This document shows positions 16,841-26,015 of a DNA stretch of 44,711 bases, piece by piece. The position numbers and the translations under genes were made by a program. The number at the start of each line of letters is the position of its first letter. Position 1 is the stretch's first letter. This stretch comes from Aurantiochytrium sp. KH105 (taxonomy: Eukaryota; Sar; Bigyra; Thraustochytrida; Thraustochytriidae): assembly GCA_003116975.1 (NCBI GenBank), contig BGKB01000285.1:1-44711 (forward strand), written 5' to 3'. Under the pieces are notes generated by a model that worked only from the letters and a program-made list of their open reading frames with translations, had not been told where the DNA came from and did no database searches.

Positions 16841-19618
16841 ATGCATGCAGCCCGATCGAACCCAGCAATGCCATCGCCTCTGCGCCAGCAGTCGCGCCAA
16901 CGTGAACAACAAATGTCATCAGCCCAGGGAAGATATATTGCTGGACCTGGGGCACGTTCACCCGCGCCACGAAGTACTCAAATTCAAGATGCAAGGTTGC
17001 CTCATCCTTCGAGCGTATGGGGCAGCCGAAGTATCAAGTGTTATACCACCACAGCTCAAGTAGGCCAGGGAACTTATGGTAAAGTGTTTCGTGGTCGTGA
17101 CATCCAGACAAACGTAGAAGTAGCACTTAAGCGAGTTACTGTGGATGCAAAAAAACGGGATCGTGGAGCTCCGATGCAAACTCTGCGGGAAATTCGCCTC
17201 TTGCGCTCTCTACGACACCCAAACATGGTCAATCTAATTGAGGTGGTCACCTCGGCTCGTGCGAACGGCAAGTCCGCGGACAATGGGTCAATCTATTTGG
17301 TGTTTGAGTATTTTGAGATGGATCTTGCCGGTCTGTCGAGCTGGACAGAGCTTCACGCCGAGGAAATTAGGTGCTACACGCGGCAATTGCTCAGCGCGCT
17401 CGCTTACCTACACGAGAATGACGTGTGCCATCGCGATATCAAGTGTTCTAATATTCTAATCAGCGGTCGTCACCAGCTCAAAGTAACAGACTTTGGATTG
17501 GCTAGACGCATGGGTCTTCGAGGGGTCGAGGGCCAAGCGTCGGTTCCGCGAACGTACACAAATCGTGTTGTCACACTCTGGTATCGCGCTCCAGAGCTTC
17601 TCCTCGGATCAGAGCACTATGACATGGGCGTGGACATGTGGTCGGTGGGCTGTATCATCGCGGAGCTTATTATGGGGACTGCACTGCTGCAAGGCAAGGC
17701 AGAGCTGGATCAGCTGCGCAAAATTTTTGAGCTATGCGGGACGCCAATGCGTGAATCGCACTGGAAGGATATTGGCACGCTACCCAATCAAATGTGGCTC
17801 TGCGAACTCAAGGATTTCAATTCGACGATTGTAAAGGATGCCATCAAGGGAAGCAAGCGAATGGCGATCAAAGAGCCACCCGGGAGGCTGGCCGAGTATC
17901 TTCAGAAAAAGTGTCCCAAGGACGCCTTTGACCTGATCCGGCATCTCCTCGCGCTCGACCCGTCGACACGGTGGACAGCCGAGCAAGCGCTACAGTCTTT
18001 ATATGCGTCAAAGGCTGTGGCTCCGGAGGAGCTTGCACCCATCAACGTTGGAGCGCTTTCTACGTCACAGCAAGGCCTGCACGAATGGGAAACAAAGAAC
18101 CACCTCCGCGCACACTCCCATACCAAGGTGAAACGAGCTGAAGCCGGTCCACTTCGCTCACAGGCGGGAATGAGCGGTAGCGCCGCCTTGGGGAGCCCCT
18201 CCAAACCGGGCGCCTCTAATGCTGTTGGCGATGGTATGAGTGGAGACTCGAATAGCCGACACTCCACGCCAGCACGTGGTGCCCGTCCACTTGCTCCGCC
18301 TGCTTCAACGCACATTTCTTCGTCTGCTGCGTCTGCATCGTCATCGGTTCACCGCCAGCTTGCACTCTCGGAGTCCCCATCATCCTTGCGTCGCCCTCGG
18401 AGTCAAGAGCGCCGGGAGAGAGCTCGAGCGCGCGGCTCTGGTGACTTTATGAATGGGCGGCCTCGGCATGGGGACATTCGCATGTCTTCTCGTGAAGAAT
18501 ACGAGCATGATCGACGATCTGGCGCGCCTGGCCCTGTGATGGCTGCCCGGAATGGTAGCCGCGAGCACGGGGATCGCGATCGTGACCAGGAATGGGCACG
18601 ACGCAGTCGGAGCAGAGATCGGGGCCGGCTTGGCAGAGGTGGCGAGAGGGATTTTGCGAGAAGTGTGAGCCGGAGTCGAAGCCGGAGTTCGCGTCGTGGG
18701 TACCGGGGTCGCAGCTGGGAGCGTGATCGAGCCTACGATTACCCTCGAGATTACGACCGTGATCGGGATTGGGACCGTTCTCGTTATCGAGGAAGGGATC
18801 GCGATTGGGATCGTGATCGTGATCGTGATCGTGATCGTGAACGTGATCGTGATCGTGATCGTCTTGCCGCTAGTCGCGGACTCCCACTTCCTCCTTCCTC
18901 TGTTGACGCTGGAATCTCGGTTCCGCCCCCACGTGGGCACGGGTGGGACCGCGACCGGTCACCCGGTCGATCTCTCGACCGACGGTATGTCTCGTCGGGC
19001 GAAAGATCCCGGTCTCTTGGACGGGGCCGGGAACGCCGCTCTCGTTCAAGAACACGCAGGTCTCGGTCGCGTGGACGTTACACCGAGACCGAGCCTCGTT
19101 CGAGTCGTGACGCTCGCGAGTCGCGCCGGGCTCACGATTCTCGTGCAGCAAGAGATATGCGCGACCCCCGCGATTCTTTGCGAGATCCTCGCGATGCTCG
19201 ACGTGGGCCTCGCGATCCTCCTTTGCGGGACCCTCGCGATGCTCCACGCGGTCCTCGTGATCCTTTCCGTGACACTTATCGTGATGCTCCGCGCGATGCT
19301 CCGCGTGGGCCTCGTGACACTTCCCGGGACTCTCGCGATTCGTCTCGAGATGCTGCTTCACGGGACGCCCCAAGAGGCGGCCGAACCTCGCATAATGATC
19401 AACAACGCGAGTCTTCGCGCGATACGTCTCGCGAGCCACCGCGGAATACGCGGGATGTCCGTGAGTCGCGAGATTCGCGTGACGCAAGAGATGTACGTGA
19501 CTCGAGAAACAGCCAAGGTTCGGCTCGGGATCCACGAGAAGCGCGGAATTCCACAGGACAAGACTCGCTATCCTCGGCGGGGCGCACCAATGGTCGGGAG
19601 CAGAGCCAGAATTCGTGA
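16841..19618 (+). CDS. CDK12/CDK9-like transcriptional cyclin-dependent kinase with RS/RD-rich tail
   Basis: A 925-residue protein. The kinase domain (about 66-385) carries GQGTYGKVF, catalytic Lys97 (VALKRV), HRDIKCSN (197-204), DFGLARR (217) and an activation segment with Thr240 before NRVVTLWYRAPELLLG, all typical of the CDK9/12/13 group. The cyclin-binding helix reads PMQTLRE where CDK12 has PITAIRE. The C-terminal half is very rich in Arg, Ser and Asp (RSRSR, RDRDRD and RDPRD blocks), like splicing-associated CDK12/13 and CrkRS kinases. It is expected to phosphorylate the RNA polymerase II CTD and localise to speckles; this is family inference. The RD block comes from a GATCGT hexanucleotide repeat (18808-18863). 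ATG 16841 is the first in frame; its partner cyclin is not in this window. Confidence 0.88.
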   Translation: MHAARSNPAMPSPLRQQSRQREQQMSSAQGRYIAGPGARSPAPRSTQIQDARLPHPSSVWGSRSIKCYTTTAQVGQGTYGKVFRGRDIQTNVEVALKRVTVDAKKRDRGAPMQTLREIRLLRSLRHPNMVNLIEVVTSARANGKSADNGSIYLVFEYFEMDLAGLSSWTELHAEEIRCYTRQLLSALAYLHENDVCHRDIKCSNILISGRHQLKVTDFGLARRMGLRGVEGQASVPRTYTNRVVTLWYRAPELLLGSEHYDMGVDMWSVGCIIAELIMGTALLQGKAELDQLRKIFELCGTPMRESHWKDIGTLPNQMWLCELKDFNSTIVKDAIKGSKRMAIKEPPGRLAEYLQKKCPKDAFDLIRHLLALDPSTRWTAEQALQSLYASKAVAPEELAPINVGALSTSQQGLHEWETKNHLRAHSHTKVKRAEAGPLRSQAGMSGSAALGSPSKPGASNAVGDGMSGDSNSRHSTPARGARPLAPPASTHISSSAASASSSVHRQLALSESPSSLRRPRSQERRERARARGSGDFMNGRPRHGDIRMSSREEYEHDRRSGAPGPVMAARNGSREHGDRDRDQEWARRSRSRDRGRLGRGGERDFARSVSRSRSRSSRRGYRGRSWERDRAYDYPRDYDRDRDWDRSRYRGRDRDWDRDRDRDRDRERDRDRDRLAASRGLPLPPSSVDAGISVPPPRGHGWDRDRSPGRSLDRRYVSSGERSRSLGRGRERRSRSRTRRSRSRGRYTETEPRSSRDARESRRAHDSRAARDMRDPRDSLRDPRDARRGPRDPPLRDPRDAPRGPRDPFRDTYRDAPRDAPRGPRDTSRDSRDSSRDAASRDAPRGGRTSHNDQQRESSRDTSREPPRNTRDVRESRDSRDARDVRDSRNSQGSARDPREARNSTGQDSLSSAGRTNGREQSQNS
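18808..18863 (+). repeat. (GATCGT)n hexanucleotide repeat encoding Arg-Asp
   Basis: Tandem GATCGT with minor variants in the CDK tail. It encodes alternating Asp-Arg in the true frame, and Ile-Val in another frame, which explains a hydrophobic-looking shadow frame. Confidence 0.88.
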
Positions 19619-19805
19619 TTTCGCATGTGAGATAAAGCATGAATGACTGAGCTTTCAATTTTAAGCATCGCGACGTTCTCTTCTTGAAGGAGGAGTGATT
19701 CGCAGAGGACAAAGTAAAAAACAACCGAGGAGCGTAGAGCAGAGGAGAGCAAAGCAGAGCAAACGGTGTTTTGTTTTTGTTTTTTGTTCCAAAATAGAAG
19801 ATCGT

Positions 19806-19878
19806 CATTCATTCAAGTTCTCTTTTTTATTTTCTTTGCGTTCTTACTTTCATTCGTTCATTCATTCATTTATTCTTC
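19806..19878. repeat. ATTC-rich simple repeat between convergent genes
   Basis: Interrupted CATT/ATTC units in the gap between the CDK 3' end and the TBP 3' end, probably 3' UTR sequence. Confidence 0.7.
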
Positions 19879-20590
19879 ATGACTTTTTGAATTCCAGAAG
19901 AACAGGGTATATTTTTGCAAAAGCTTCATAGGAGTGGTGCTGCTCCTTGGCGCCGGTGATAACTACCTTGCCAGACACAAAGATGAGCAGAACGACCTTG
20001 GGGGAGGCCATCCGGTAAATGAGCCCAGGAAAGAGCTCTGGCTCGAAGCTAGAAAACTTGCCGTGAGCGAGAGCCAAGGCCTCGAGACGGATAGCAAATC
20101 TACAGTCGCAGGAGCAAACAATGTTTTGCACCTTGAAGTCAGAGGACTTTGCCTCTTGGTTGCCAAGTTTGCGGATAATGACACAGAACTTTCGTGCGGC
20201 CATGTTGGCTTCCTCGATGCTCTTGGCGCCCGTCACCACGAGCTTACCCGAGCTGAAGATCAGTGCCGTCGTTTTCGGCTGTCGGATGCGCAGCACAACC
20301 GCAGAGAAACGCTGTGGGTTGTACTCGCTATTTCTGGTTTGCGTGGCCACGTCCATGAGGTCCAGTGTCACATGGCAGTTGATTGTGGCCACAACGTTTT
20401 GCGTCAGGATCGTCACGCCGGACTGCGGGTGCGTATATGACTTTTGGCCTTCCTTGGCGCCGCCTTCGCCGCTGCTCACGGCCCCTGCGCCCGCTGCGCT
20501 CACGACGGCCCTGTTCGGCGGCGCAGGTGCCGCCAGTGCCGCCGCCGCCTGCCCCGCCGCCCCCGCGCCGCCGCCGCTGCCGCCCGCCAT
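19877..20590 (-). CDS. TBP: TATA-box-binding protein (TBP)
   Basis: A 237-residue protein. The conserved saddle domain occupies about residues 60-237 with two direct repeats. Repeat 1 has [20 protein letters not shown] and [10 protein letters not shown]; repeat 2 has [16 protein letters not shown] and [10 protein letters not shown]. All four DNA-kinking phenylalanines (RF and LIF in repeat 1, LFPG and LIF in repeat 2) are present. The N-terminal 55 residues are Gly/Ala/Pro-rich, as is usual for a variable TBP N-terminus. The frame extends upstream without an ATG; the first ATG is at 20590 in the context GCCATGG on the plus strand. It shares a 640-bp divergent region with NAA20. It nucleates TFIID on promoters. 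Confidence 0.97.
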   Translation of the reverse strand: MAGGSGGGAGAAGQAAAALAAPAPPNRAVVSAAGAGAVSSGEGGAKEGQKSYTHPQSGVTILTQNVVATINCHVTLDLMDVATQTRNSEYNPQRFSAVVLRIRQPKTTALIFSSGKLVVTGAKSIEEANMAARKFCVIIRKLGNQEAKSSDFKVQNIVCSCDCRFAIRLEALALAHGKFSSFEPELFPGLIYRMASPKVVLLIFVSGKVVITGAKEQHHSYEAFAKIYPVLLEFKKS

Positions 20591-20635
20591 GGATGGAAAG
20601 ATGGATGGATGGATGTATGGATGGATGGACGCGAG
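20589..20635. repeat. (GGAT)n tetranucleotide repeat in the TBP 5' UTR
   Basis: Tandem GGAT units with small interruptions beginning at the TBP start codon and running upstream. On the minus strand this is an ATCC repeat in the leader. Confidence 0.85.
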
Positions 20636-21230
20636 ATAAACTACAAACACGCTCTGACCTGCGGCGGCTCCGCGCGCCGCGAAAGGAGACGGGCGGCGCA
20701 GCGCTGCCGCCGGACCCGCCGCCGCGCTCGCCCGCGCGCCTCGCACGCGGCGCCTCGCACGCAGGTCTGCAGCGCCCGCCTCAGCTCTCCCTCCGCCCAG
20801 CTTCTTTCTGCCTGCTTTCCTGCCCCGCGCCTTGGTTGGCCTTTGGCCGCGCCATTCTTCACTTGCGCGCCGCGATACCCACTTGCGAATCGCCGCTTTA
20901 CCCACTCGCGGCACGCCGAGCCGCCTTTCCGTGCTTGCCGGGGGGCGTAGACCGCTTGGGGAAAAATGTGTTGCACTTGCGGGCGCCGCGCGCAAGTGTG
21001 TTATACCGGGCAGACAGGACTAGATGGGCGCTGCGATCTGCCGCCTGTAGAGCCGAGTCAAACGAGGCCAGCGTCGACGCTGGCGCAGAGCGAGGCGCGC
21101 ACGCAGACGCGCAGACGCGAGCATAGACGTCTGCGAGGAGAGCGTCGACGCTCCGCTTCCACCTCCACATCCGCCCCCCCCCTCCACAAACCATACATAT
21201 AATCGTGCAGCGCAGAGTGAAGCGGGAAAC
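20636..21230. other. Divergent promoter region between TBP and NAA20
   Basis: About 600 bp, GC-rich near TBP. An AT-rich ACATATAAT sequence lies about 30-40 bp before the NAA20 ATG and could be a core promoter element. No domain-bearing frame is seen. Confidence 0.45.
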
Positions 21231-21898
21231 ATGACGACCTTGCGGCCGCTTGCCGTGGACGACTTGTTCCGGTTCAACAACGTGAATCTGGACGAGCTCA
21301 CGGAGACATACAACCAGAGCTTTTACCTGCAGTATCTTTCCACATGGCCAGAGTACTTTCAAGTCCAAGAGGCACCTGATGGAAGACTTATGGGGTACAT
21401 TATGGGCAAGGTCGAGGGCAAAGGCACCGACTGGCATGGCCACGTCACTGCGGTCACGGTAGCGCCCGAGTTCCGGAGGCTCGGATTGGCCAAGACGCTC
21501 ATGAAGAACCTCGAGGATATCTCGGAGAATGTGTAAGTTTCTGTCTTTTGTTTGCACGATCGCTTGAGGACTGCTTTCATTGATTCGATCGAAAAGGTAG
21601 TCCACGACTGACACCTCAAACCTTTTTATGGATATGCTCCAATGTACAAATGATAATACGCAGACACAACGGGTACTTTGTGGACCTCTTCGTTCGGGTG
21701 AGCAACTCTCTCGCAATCGCTATGTACGAAAAAATGGACTATACGGTGTATCGGCGCGTCATAGGCTATTATAGCGGGACGCCACAGACGGAAGCGGAAG
21801 ATGCATTCGATATGCGCAAGGCGTTATCTCGCGATGTGGAGAAAAAGTCAATCATTCCTCTCAAGGACCCAGTATACCCTTCAGACGTTCCAGATTAA
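21231..21898 (+). CDS. NAA20: N-alpha-acetyltransferase 20, catalytic subunit of NatB, two exons
   Basis: Exon 1 is 21231-21532 and exon 2 is 21664-21898; the product is 178 residues, the same length as animal NAA20. It transfers acetyl groups from acetyl-CoA to proteins starting Met-Asp, Met-Glu or Met-Asn. The N-terminus MTTLRPLAVDDLFRFNNVNL and YLQYLSTWPEYF are family-diagnostic. The acetyl-CoA-binding motif is VAPEFRRLGLAKTLM (R/Q-x2-G-x-G/A type), and FVDLFVRVSN, YSGTP and the C-terminal DMRKALSRDVEKKSIIPL follow. Splicing joins SEN to HNGYFVDLF through a phase-2 codon (GT|A). NatB normally needs the auxiliary subunit NAA25, not seen here. Confidence 0.96.
21533..21663 (+). other. Spliceosomal intron in NAA20 (131 nt)
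   Basis: Donor AATGT|GTAAGT (GT at 21533-21534) and acceptor ATACGCAG|ACAC (AG at 21662-21663). The join restores the full conserved NAA20 acetyltransferase core. Confidence 0.93.
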
Positions 21899-22046
21899 CA
21901 TTTTTTTTAAAAAAAAATGAATGAGAAAACAAGAGCCTTCTTCCTGATTATGACAAGAAAAAAGCCAGACGAAAGGGAAATAGAAAAGAAAAGGATAATT
22001 ACGGCTGTCCCAATGTGCCAGTGAGGCTTATCAGTCGATCCGCCAT

Positions 22047-22087
22047 TGACTGACAGTCTGTCAGTCTGTCTGTCTGTGTGTCTGCCT
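22047..22087. repeat. (CTGT)n-like simple repeat between convergent genes
   Basis: CTGT/GTCT units just beyond the stop codon of the crotonase gene, between the 3' ends of NAA20 and crotonase. Confidence 0.75.
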
Positions 22088-22088
22088 G

Positions 22089-22928
22089 TTACAACTTGGG
22101 CTTGAAGTCTTCGAAACTCCCGCCGCGCCCCGCGCCGCCTGCAAATGTAGTCGCTCCTTTAACGGCGTCTTCCAGGACAGCAGCTCCATGTCTGAGCTCA
22201 TTTTGGATTGCGGCCGTCTCGCCAAGCGCCCATTGCTCGCAGGCGCTTGCACGATCGGAGAGCATGGTGGCCTGTGGGAAGCGAGCGATTTCTGCAGCAA
22301 GTTTTTCAGCCTCAGCGCGCGCTTCTCCGCGCGGTACGACGCGATTGGCTAGACCAATGTGCAAGGCCTCCTTTGCGTCGCAAGGGCGGCCCGTCAGAAT
22401 CAAATCCATTGCACGACTATGCCCAATTAGGCGCGGCAGACGCACGGTGCCGCCGTCAATGAGTGGAACGCCCCAACGACGACAAAAGACACCAAAGACA
22501 GCATCTTCTTCAGCGACGCGCAAGTCGCACCAGCAAGCGAGCTCGAGCCCCCCGGCGACGGCATAGCCTGCAACAGCAGCGATGACGGGTTTACGCAGCT
22601 GCATGCGGGTTGGGCCCATTGGTCCCTTTCCATGGGGCGTGACCTTGTTTGGATTTCGTTTTGCAGCGAGAGCCTTAAGGTCCGCCCCAGCGCAAAACGT
22701 CCCATTCGCTCCCCAGAGTACGGCAACCTTTGCTCGTTCGTCCTCCTCAAAGGCGCGAAAGGCCGCAAAGAGGGCTTCTGCCGTCGCGCCATCTACTGCG
22801 TTGCGCTGCGCGGCCCTGTCCAGTACGATCGTTGCCACAGTCCCGTCAAAGCTGCGCTCGTACCTCACGCCGGCACCTCCGGCCGCCGCCGTCTCCTCAT
22901 TCTGCATGTCAACGCCATCGTTGCTCAT
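22089..22928 (-). CDS. Enoyl-CoA hydratase/isomerase (crotonase) family protein, bacterial-like subtype
   Basis: A 279-residue crotonase-fold protein. The CoA-binding and oxyanion-hole motifs are clear: GTFCAGADLKAL and AVAGYAVAGGLELACWCDLR. RRWGVPLIDGGTVRLPRLIG is characteristic of a group common in bacteria. One glutamate equivalent to Glu144 of rat hydratase is present (GGLELA). The position of Glu164 appears to be Cys (FGVFCRRWGV), so classical hydration is doubtful. The C-terminus FKPKL is at best a weak PTS1-like signal. The open frame extends upstream from a GTG; the first ATG is at 22928. Same strand as the RhoGAP-EH gene, 191 bp downstream of it. Substrate unknown. Confidence 0.87.
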   Translation of the reverse strand: MSNDGVDMQNEETAAAGGAGVRYERSFDGTVATIVLDRAAQRNAVDGATAEALFAAFRAFEEDERAKVAVLWGANGTFCAGADLKALAAKRNPNKVTPHGKGPMGPTRMQLRKPVIAAVAGYAVAGGLELACWCDLRVAEEDAVFGVFCRRWGVPLIDGGTVRLPRLIGHSRAMDLILTGRPCDAKEALHIGLANRVVPRGEARAEAEKLAAEIARFPQATMLSDRASACEQWALGETAAIQNELRHGAAVLEDAVKGATTFAGGAGRGGSFEDFKPKL

Positions 22929-23119
22929 GGCACGGTCCCGCTCGCCAAACCTCGCTCCTGGTGACAACACTTGCGCAAGGGCGCAGGCGAGAGCTGATGG
23001 GTGTGCGGAAGACGCGCGACCCTGCTTGTGTTGTTGCTCGCGCGCCCTTGGCGGTCTGCTCTTTCTTGCGTGCCAGAAGTCTGTCCGTCCAAATTCTGCG
23101 AAAAACCGTATCTTCGCAC

Positions 23120-25105
23120 TCACATGTGCCTCTGAATACTGGGAATCAGGCCAGACGGGAGGACCGAGGGCTCGTCCATGCGATCGCGCGAGATGGAAAT
23201 CGTCAAATGGTGCGCAATGACAAACTCCAGCAGGTTAAGGGATCCATCTCGATCGAGATCAGCGAGCTCAAGCACACGCGAGATGGTGCCTCTGGAGAGC
23301 TTGGATCGCTCTAAGAAGGAGCTGGCGACATGACCTGGGACGCGTCCGTCAGGACTGTCACGACTTTGTTTTTCAAAGTTCTTGCGACACAAATCGAAGC
23401 GCGCCTTGTCGACGAGCCAGCTTTTGTCCCCCTGCGCTGTCGGAGAATTCACATGCTGCGTAGGTTGCATCTTGAAGGCAACATGCGGCGATGGATTCTG
23501 CAACGAAGTGGTCCGGCGCGGCGGCACTGGCGCTGCTGCGCTGTGCGATGGTTGAGCCAGTGCGGGATTCGCTGAAGGTGAGGAAGCAACCAGCAAATTG
23601 CCAATCACGGCAGGCTTGGAGTTTCCTTGGACAGCGTGCGAGGGGGGCGCTTCTCCGCGCATAGTGGCGCCGGGCGCAGGCCCAACATAGGTGCGAGGAA
23701 AGAGTCCTTCTCGGCCATCTTCAGAGGCACCAAACCACCAATCCGGATCCGAGGCTTCAATGAGTCGGATTCGCTGTCCAGCGGTGATGGCCATTTCTGT
23801 TTGTTCGCGTGGCTCGTAATTGTAGAGTGCCATAACATGTGAAGCGCGCGAAAGGTCTGCCGAAGCCGCCGCCGCCAAGTCAATCACGGAAGATGTGCCA
23901 TTTGTTGCAGCAGCGGCATGGTTCGCTGCCGTGTCAGAGTCAAGCGGGTCTTCGAACTCTTCTGTGCCCTGGAGACCGCAATACGATCCAGGGAATATAC
24001 CCACTTCCGTACGTCCGTCCGGATGTGTCTTGAGGCCCTTGTACCAATCCTGGTTCACCTGGCCAATCACTTTGATCTGGTCCCCCTCACAAAGATAGAG
24101 CTCGTCGTCTTCCTCGGGGACATGCTCGTACAGCGCTGTAACAAAGCGGCTCACCCTGCCGCCTTGCCCCGCGCCACCTACCGTGGCGGGGTGGGCGGCG
24201 GCGGCAGCAGCAGCAGGGAACGCCTGTCCGGGAATTTGGTTGGCTGAGGAACTAAGGTCGAAGCTTCCGATACGAGCTCGTGAAGCCCCAGAACCATTGC
24301 TCCCACTGCCACTGCCATTCTCCTCTGGCGAGCCTTGATGCAGGGACTGCATGGTGAGGAAATGTCCCTCGGGCTTGGCCCGCATGGGCGGATCGACGCC
24401 GAAGATCTCCGTGGCGCTGCCAATGAGAGACTTCATGACAATCGTAGTATTCTGCGCTTGTTTAATCATGACCTGGGGATCGGGAGCGAACCCTGTTGTG
24501 TCGGGGGGCGCTAGCAAGATGGCTCCGAACATGTGCGCAAGACGATCTTGATCAGTCATGCAGTCGCGCAGCACTGCACAGAGATCCCGAAGCGCGGCAA
24601 ATTCTTTGTGGGGGACGTCCTCCACAATCTCTTTGACCATGCGCACCACCTCGGGCGCAACGTGGCCAGGCCCAGGCTGCCCATAGTCCCGCGAGAGAAA
24701 GATCTCACAAATATGGTTGGGAATGAGAGGTCGACTCATTTCCTTGAGAAAGAGCTTGACCACATTGGCCCACACATGCTCATTGAATTCAGCAAATACC
24801 GCATCGAGCCCGTCGCGTGAGCGAAGCAGATTCTTGGCAGCTATCTGGAACGTGTACAAGTCGGCGTCCGGGTTACTGCCCCCCGTGATCATGAAGAGGT
24901 TCTCTGTATCGAGCGCGCGCGATCGCAGATACGCTAGCAACGGGCTTAGAGCCGTAATGACGCGCGAGTCTTCTTCTTCATTGAGCCCGAGCTTTTTCGC
25001 CTTGATCGCGGCCCCTGGCTTGTACGAGGCGGCTGCCGACCCGGTCGCCGCTGCGTTCGTGCTCTTGGCATCTTTCTTGCTCTTGGACTTCTTGAAGGGC
25101 CTCAT
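23120..25105 (-). CDS. RhoGAP-SH3-SH3-EH domain protein, probable pseudo-GAP
   Basis: A 661-residue protein. Residues 45-235 resemble a RhoGAP domain (VITALSPLLAYLRSRALDTE, VVKLFLKEMSRPLIP, DRLAHMFGAILLAP). Two SH3 domains follow (318-380, ALYEHVPEEDDELYLCEGD; 421-477, ALYNYEPREQTEMAITAGQ). A Pro-rich APVPPRR linker comes next, and an EH domain (563-640) contains an intact EF loop with Asp616, Asp618, Asp620, Gly621 and Glu627. EH domains bind NPF motifs in endocytic adaptors. In the GAP domain the arginine-finger position is Met (LFMITGG, Met72), and the conserved Asn of the FGPNLL motif is missing. First ATG 25105 (MRPFKKSKSKK). It is expected at endocytic or actin sites; catalytic GAP activity is doubtful. 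Confidence 0.86.
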   Translation of the reverse strand: MRPFKKSKSKKDAKSTNAAATGSAAASYKPGAAIKAKKLGLNEEEDSRVITALSPLLAYLRSRALDTENLFMITGGSNPDADLYTFQIAAKNLLRSRDGLDAVFAEFNEHVWANVVKLFLKEMSRPLIPNHICEIFLSRDYGQPGPGHVAPEVVRMVKEIVEDVPHKEFAALRDLCAVLRDCMTDQDRLAHMFGAILLAPPDTTGFAPDPQVMIKQAQNTTIVMKSLIGSATEIFGVDPPMRAKPEGHFLTMQSLHQGSPEENGSGSGSNGSGASRARIGSFDLSSSANQIPGQAFPAAAAAAAHPATVGGAGQGGRVSRFVTALYEHVPEEDDELYLCEGDQIKVIGQVNQDWYKGLKTHPDGRTEVGIFPGSYCGLQGTEEFEDPLDSDTAANHAAAATNGTSSVIDLAAAASADLSRASHVMALYNYEPREQTEMAITAGQRIRLIEASDPDWWFGASEDGREGLFPRTYVGPAPGATMRGEAPPSHAVQGNSKPAVIGNLLVASSPSANPALAQPSHSAAAPVPPRRTTSLQNPSPHVAFKMQPTQHVNSPTAQGDKSWLVDKARFDLCRKNFEKQSRDSPDGRVPGHVASSFLERSKLSRGTISRVLELADLDRDGSLNLLEFVIAHHLTISISRDRMDEPSVLPSGLIPSIQRHM

Positions 25106-26015
25106 TGTGTCGCGTTGCTGTGGCTCCTCTAGCGCCCTTTCTTCGCGCACTGCACTGCGCTGCTGCAGAGCTCTTCGAGTTGCTCGCCCAGGCGTTGTGC
25201 GCGCCCCCGCCGCCCGCCCTCCAGCTTGTGCTCTCTCGTGCTCGGTGCCGCACGATCCGGCCTCGCGGCAGTCCGCTCCGTCTCCGGTCGATCTCCTCCT
25301 CCCCGTGCGGGTTTGTTTGCGGGCGCGGCAAGAGACGAGGGCGCGGCGCCCTCGCGTCTCTCTCCTCGCAGGGCCCGGCCCGACGCGCGCGCGACGGAGG
25401 CCGCAAAGAGCGCTTCGAGGCCGCTCGCGTTTGCGGCTCGCTCGCCCAAGGCGGACTTTTGCAGAAGACGGTTTTAGCTTTACTACTATACCCATTACGA
25501 GGCCCGGCCGCCCCTTCTCTTGCTAGTTTCGAGGAGTCGTAGTTGGAGCGACGCGCCGCCACCTGGCTGGATATGCCTGCCTGCCGGGAGGAGCGAGCGT
25601 CGAGAAGCCTTGTCTTGTCGGCAGCACAGGGGAGCGGAGGTCCTTTTCGTGACGTTCGAGAGCATCGATCGATCAGAGTGTGGCGTTCGTTCGTTCGTCA
25701 TTATGGAGTTCGCCCACTCGGTCGGTGGCAGAAATGCGAGACGATGTGCAGGAGGGAGGGAGGGAGGGAGGGAGGGATGGGGGGGCGAATGGACAAGCTA
25801 GCTCAAGACGGGATACGGGACGTTCAGTGCTAACGGGAGAGAAGGAGCGAACGGGAAATGGAGCACGAACAGCCCACCCGCCCGCTCTCAAGACGCAAAG
25901 TCACGATTGTCCCTTGTCCCTACCAGTGAGATCGCGCAGACAACCAACACTCTTTTGAGACTTGACATTGAAATATGATAAGGTAAAGAAAAAGGAAAAT
26001 GAGACAAGACGCCAA
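25106..26015. other. Intergenic region, GC-rich, with GGGA repeat; no supported gene
   Basis: About 0.9 kb upstream of the RhoGAP-EH gene and downstream of the hydratase. It includes a GGGA tetranucleotide repeat (about 25751-25780). The long Arg/Ala-rich frames on both strands carry no domain. Confidence 0.5.
25751..25780. repeat. (GGGA)n tetranucleotide repeat
   Basis: Tandem GGAG/GGGA units in the intergenic region; a purine-rich tract. Confidence 0.85.

Noticed and set aside
16841..16875. tRNA T-loop-like sequence on the minus strand near the CDK start
   Set aside because: GGTTCGATC alone is present; no acceptor stem, D-arm or anticodon arm can be folded around it, and it lies in coding sequence.
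18696..19646. 316-codon plus-strand frame in the CDK gene encoding a hydrophobic Ile-Val run
   Set aside because: It is a frame shadow of the GATCGT Arg-Asp repeat; the kinase frame is continuous and carries the domains.
18870..19808. 312-codon minus-strand frame over the CDK tail
   Set aside because: Antisense to the RS/RD coding repeat, with no domain; it arises from the biased codon composition.
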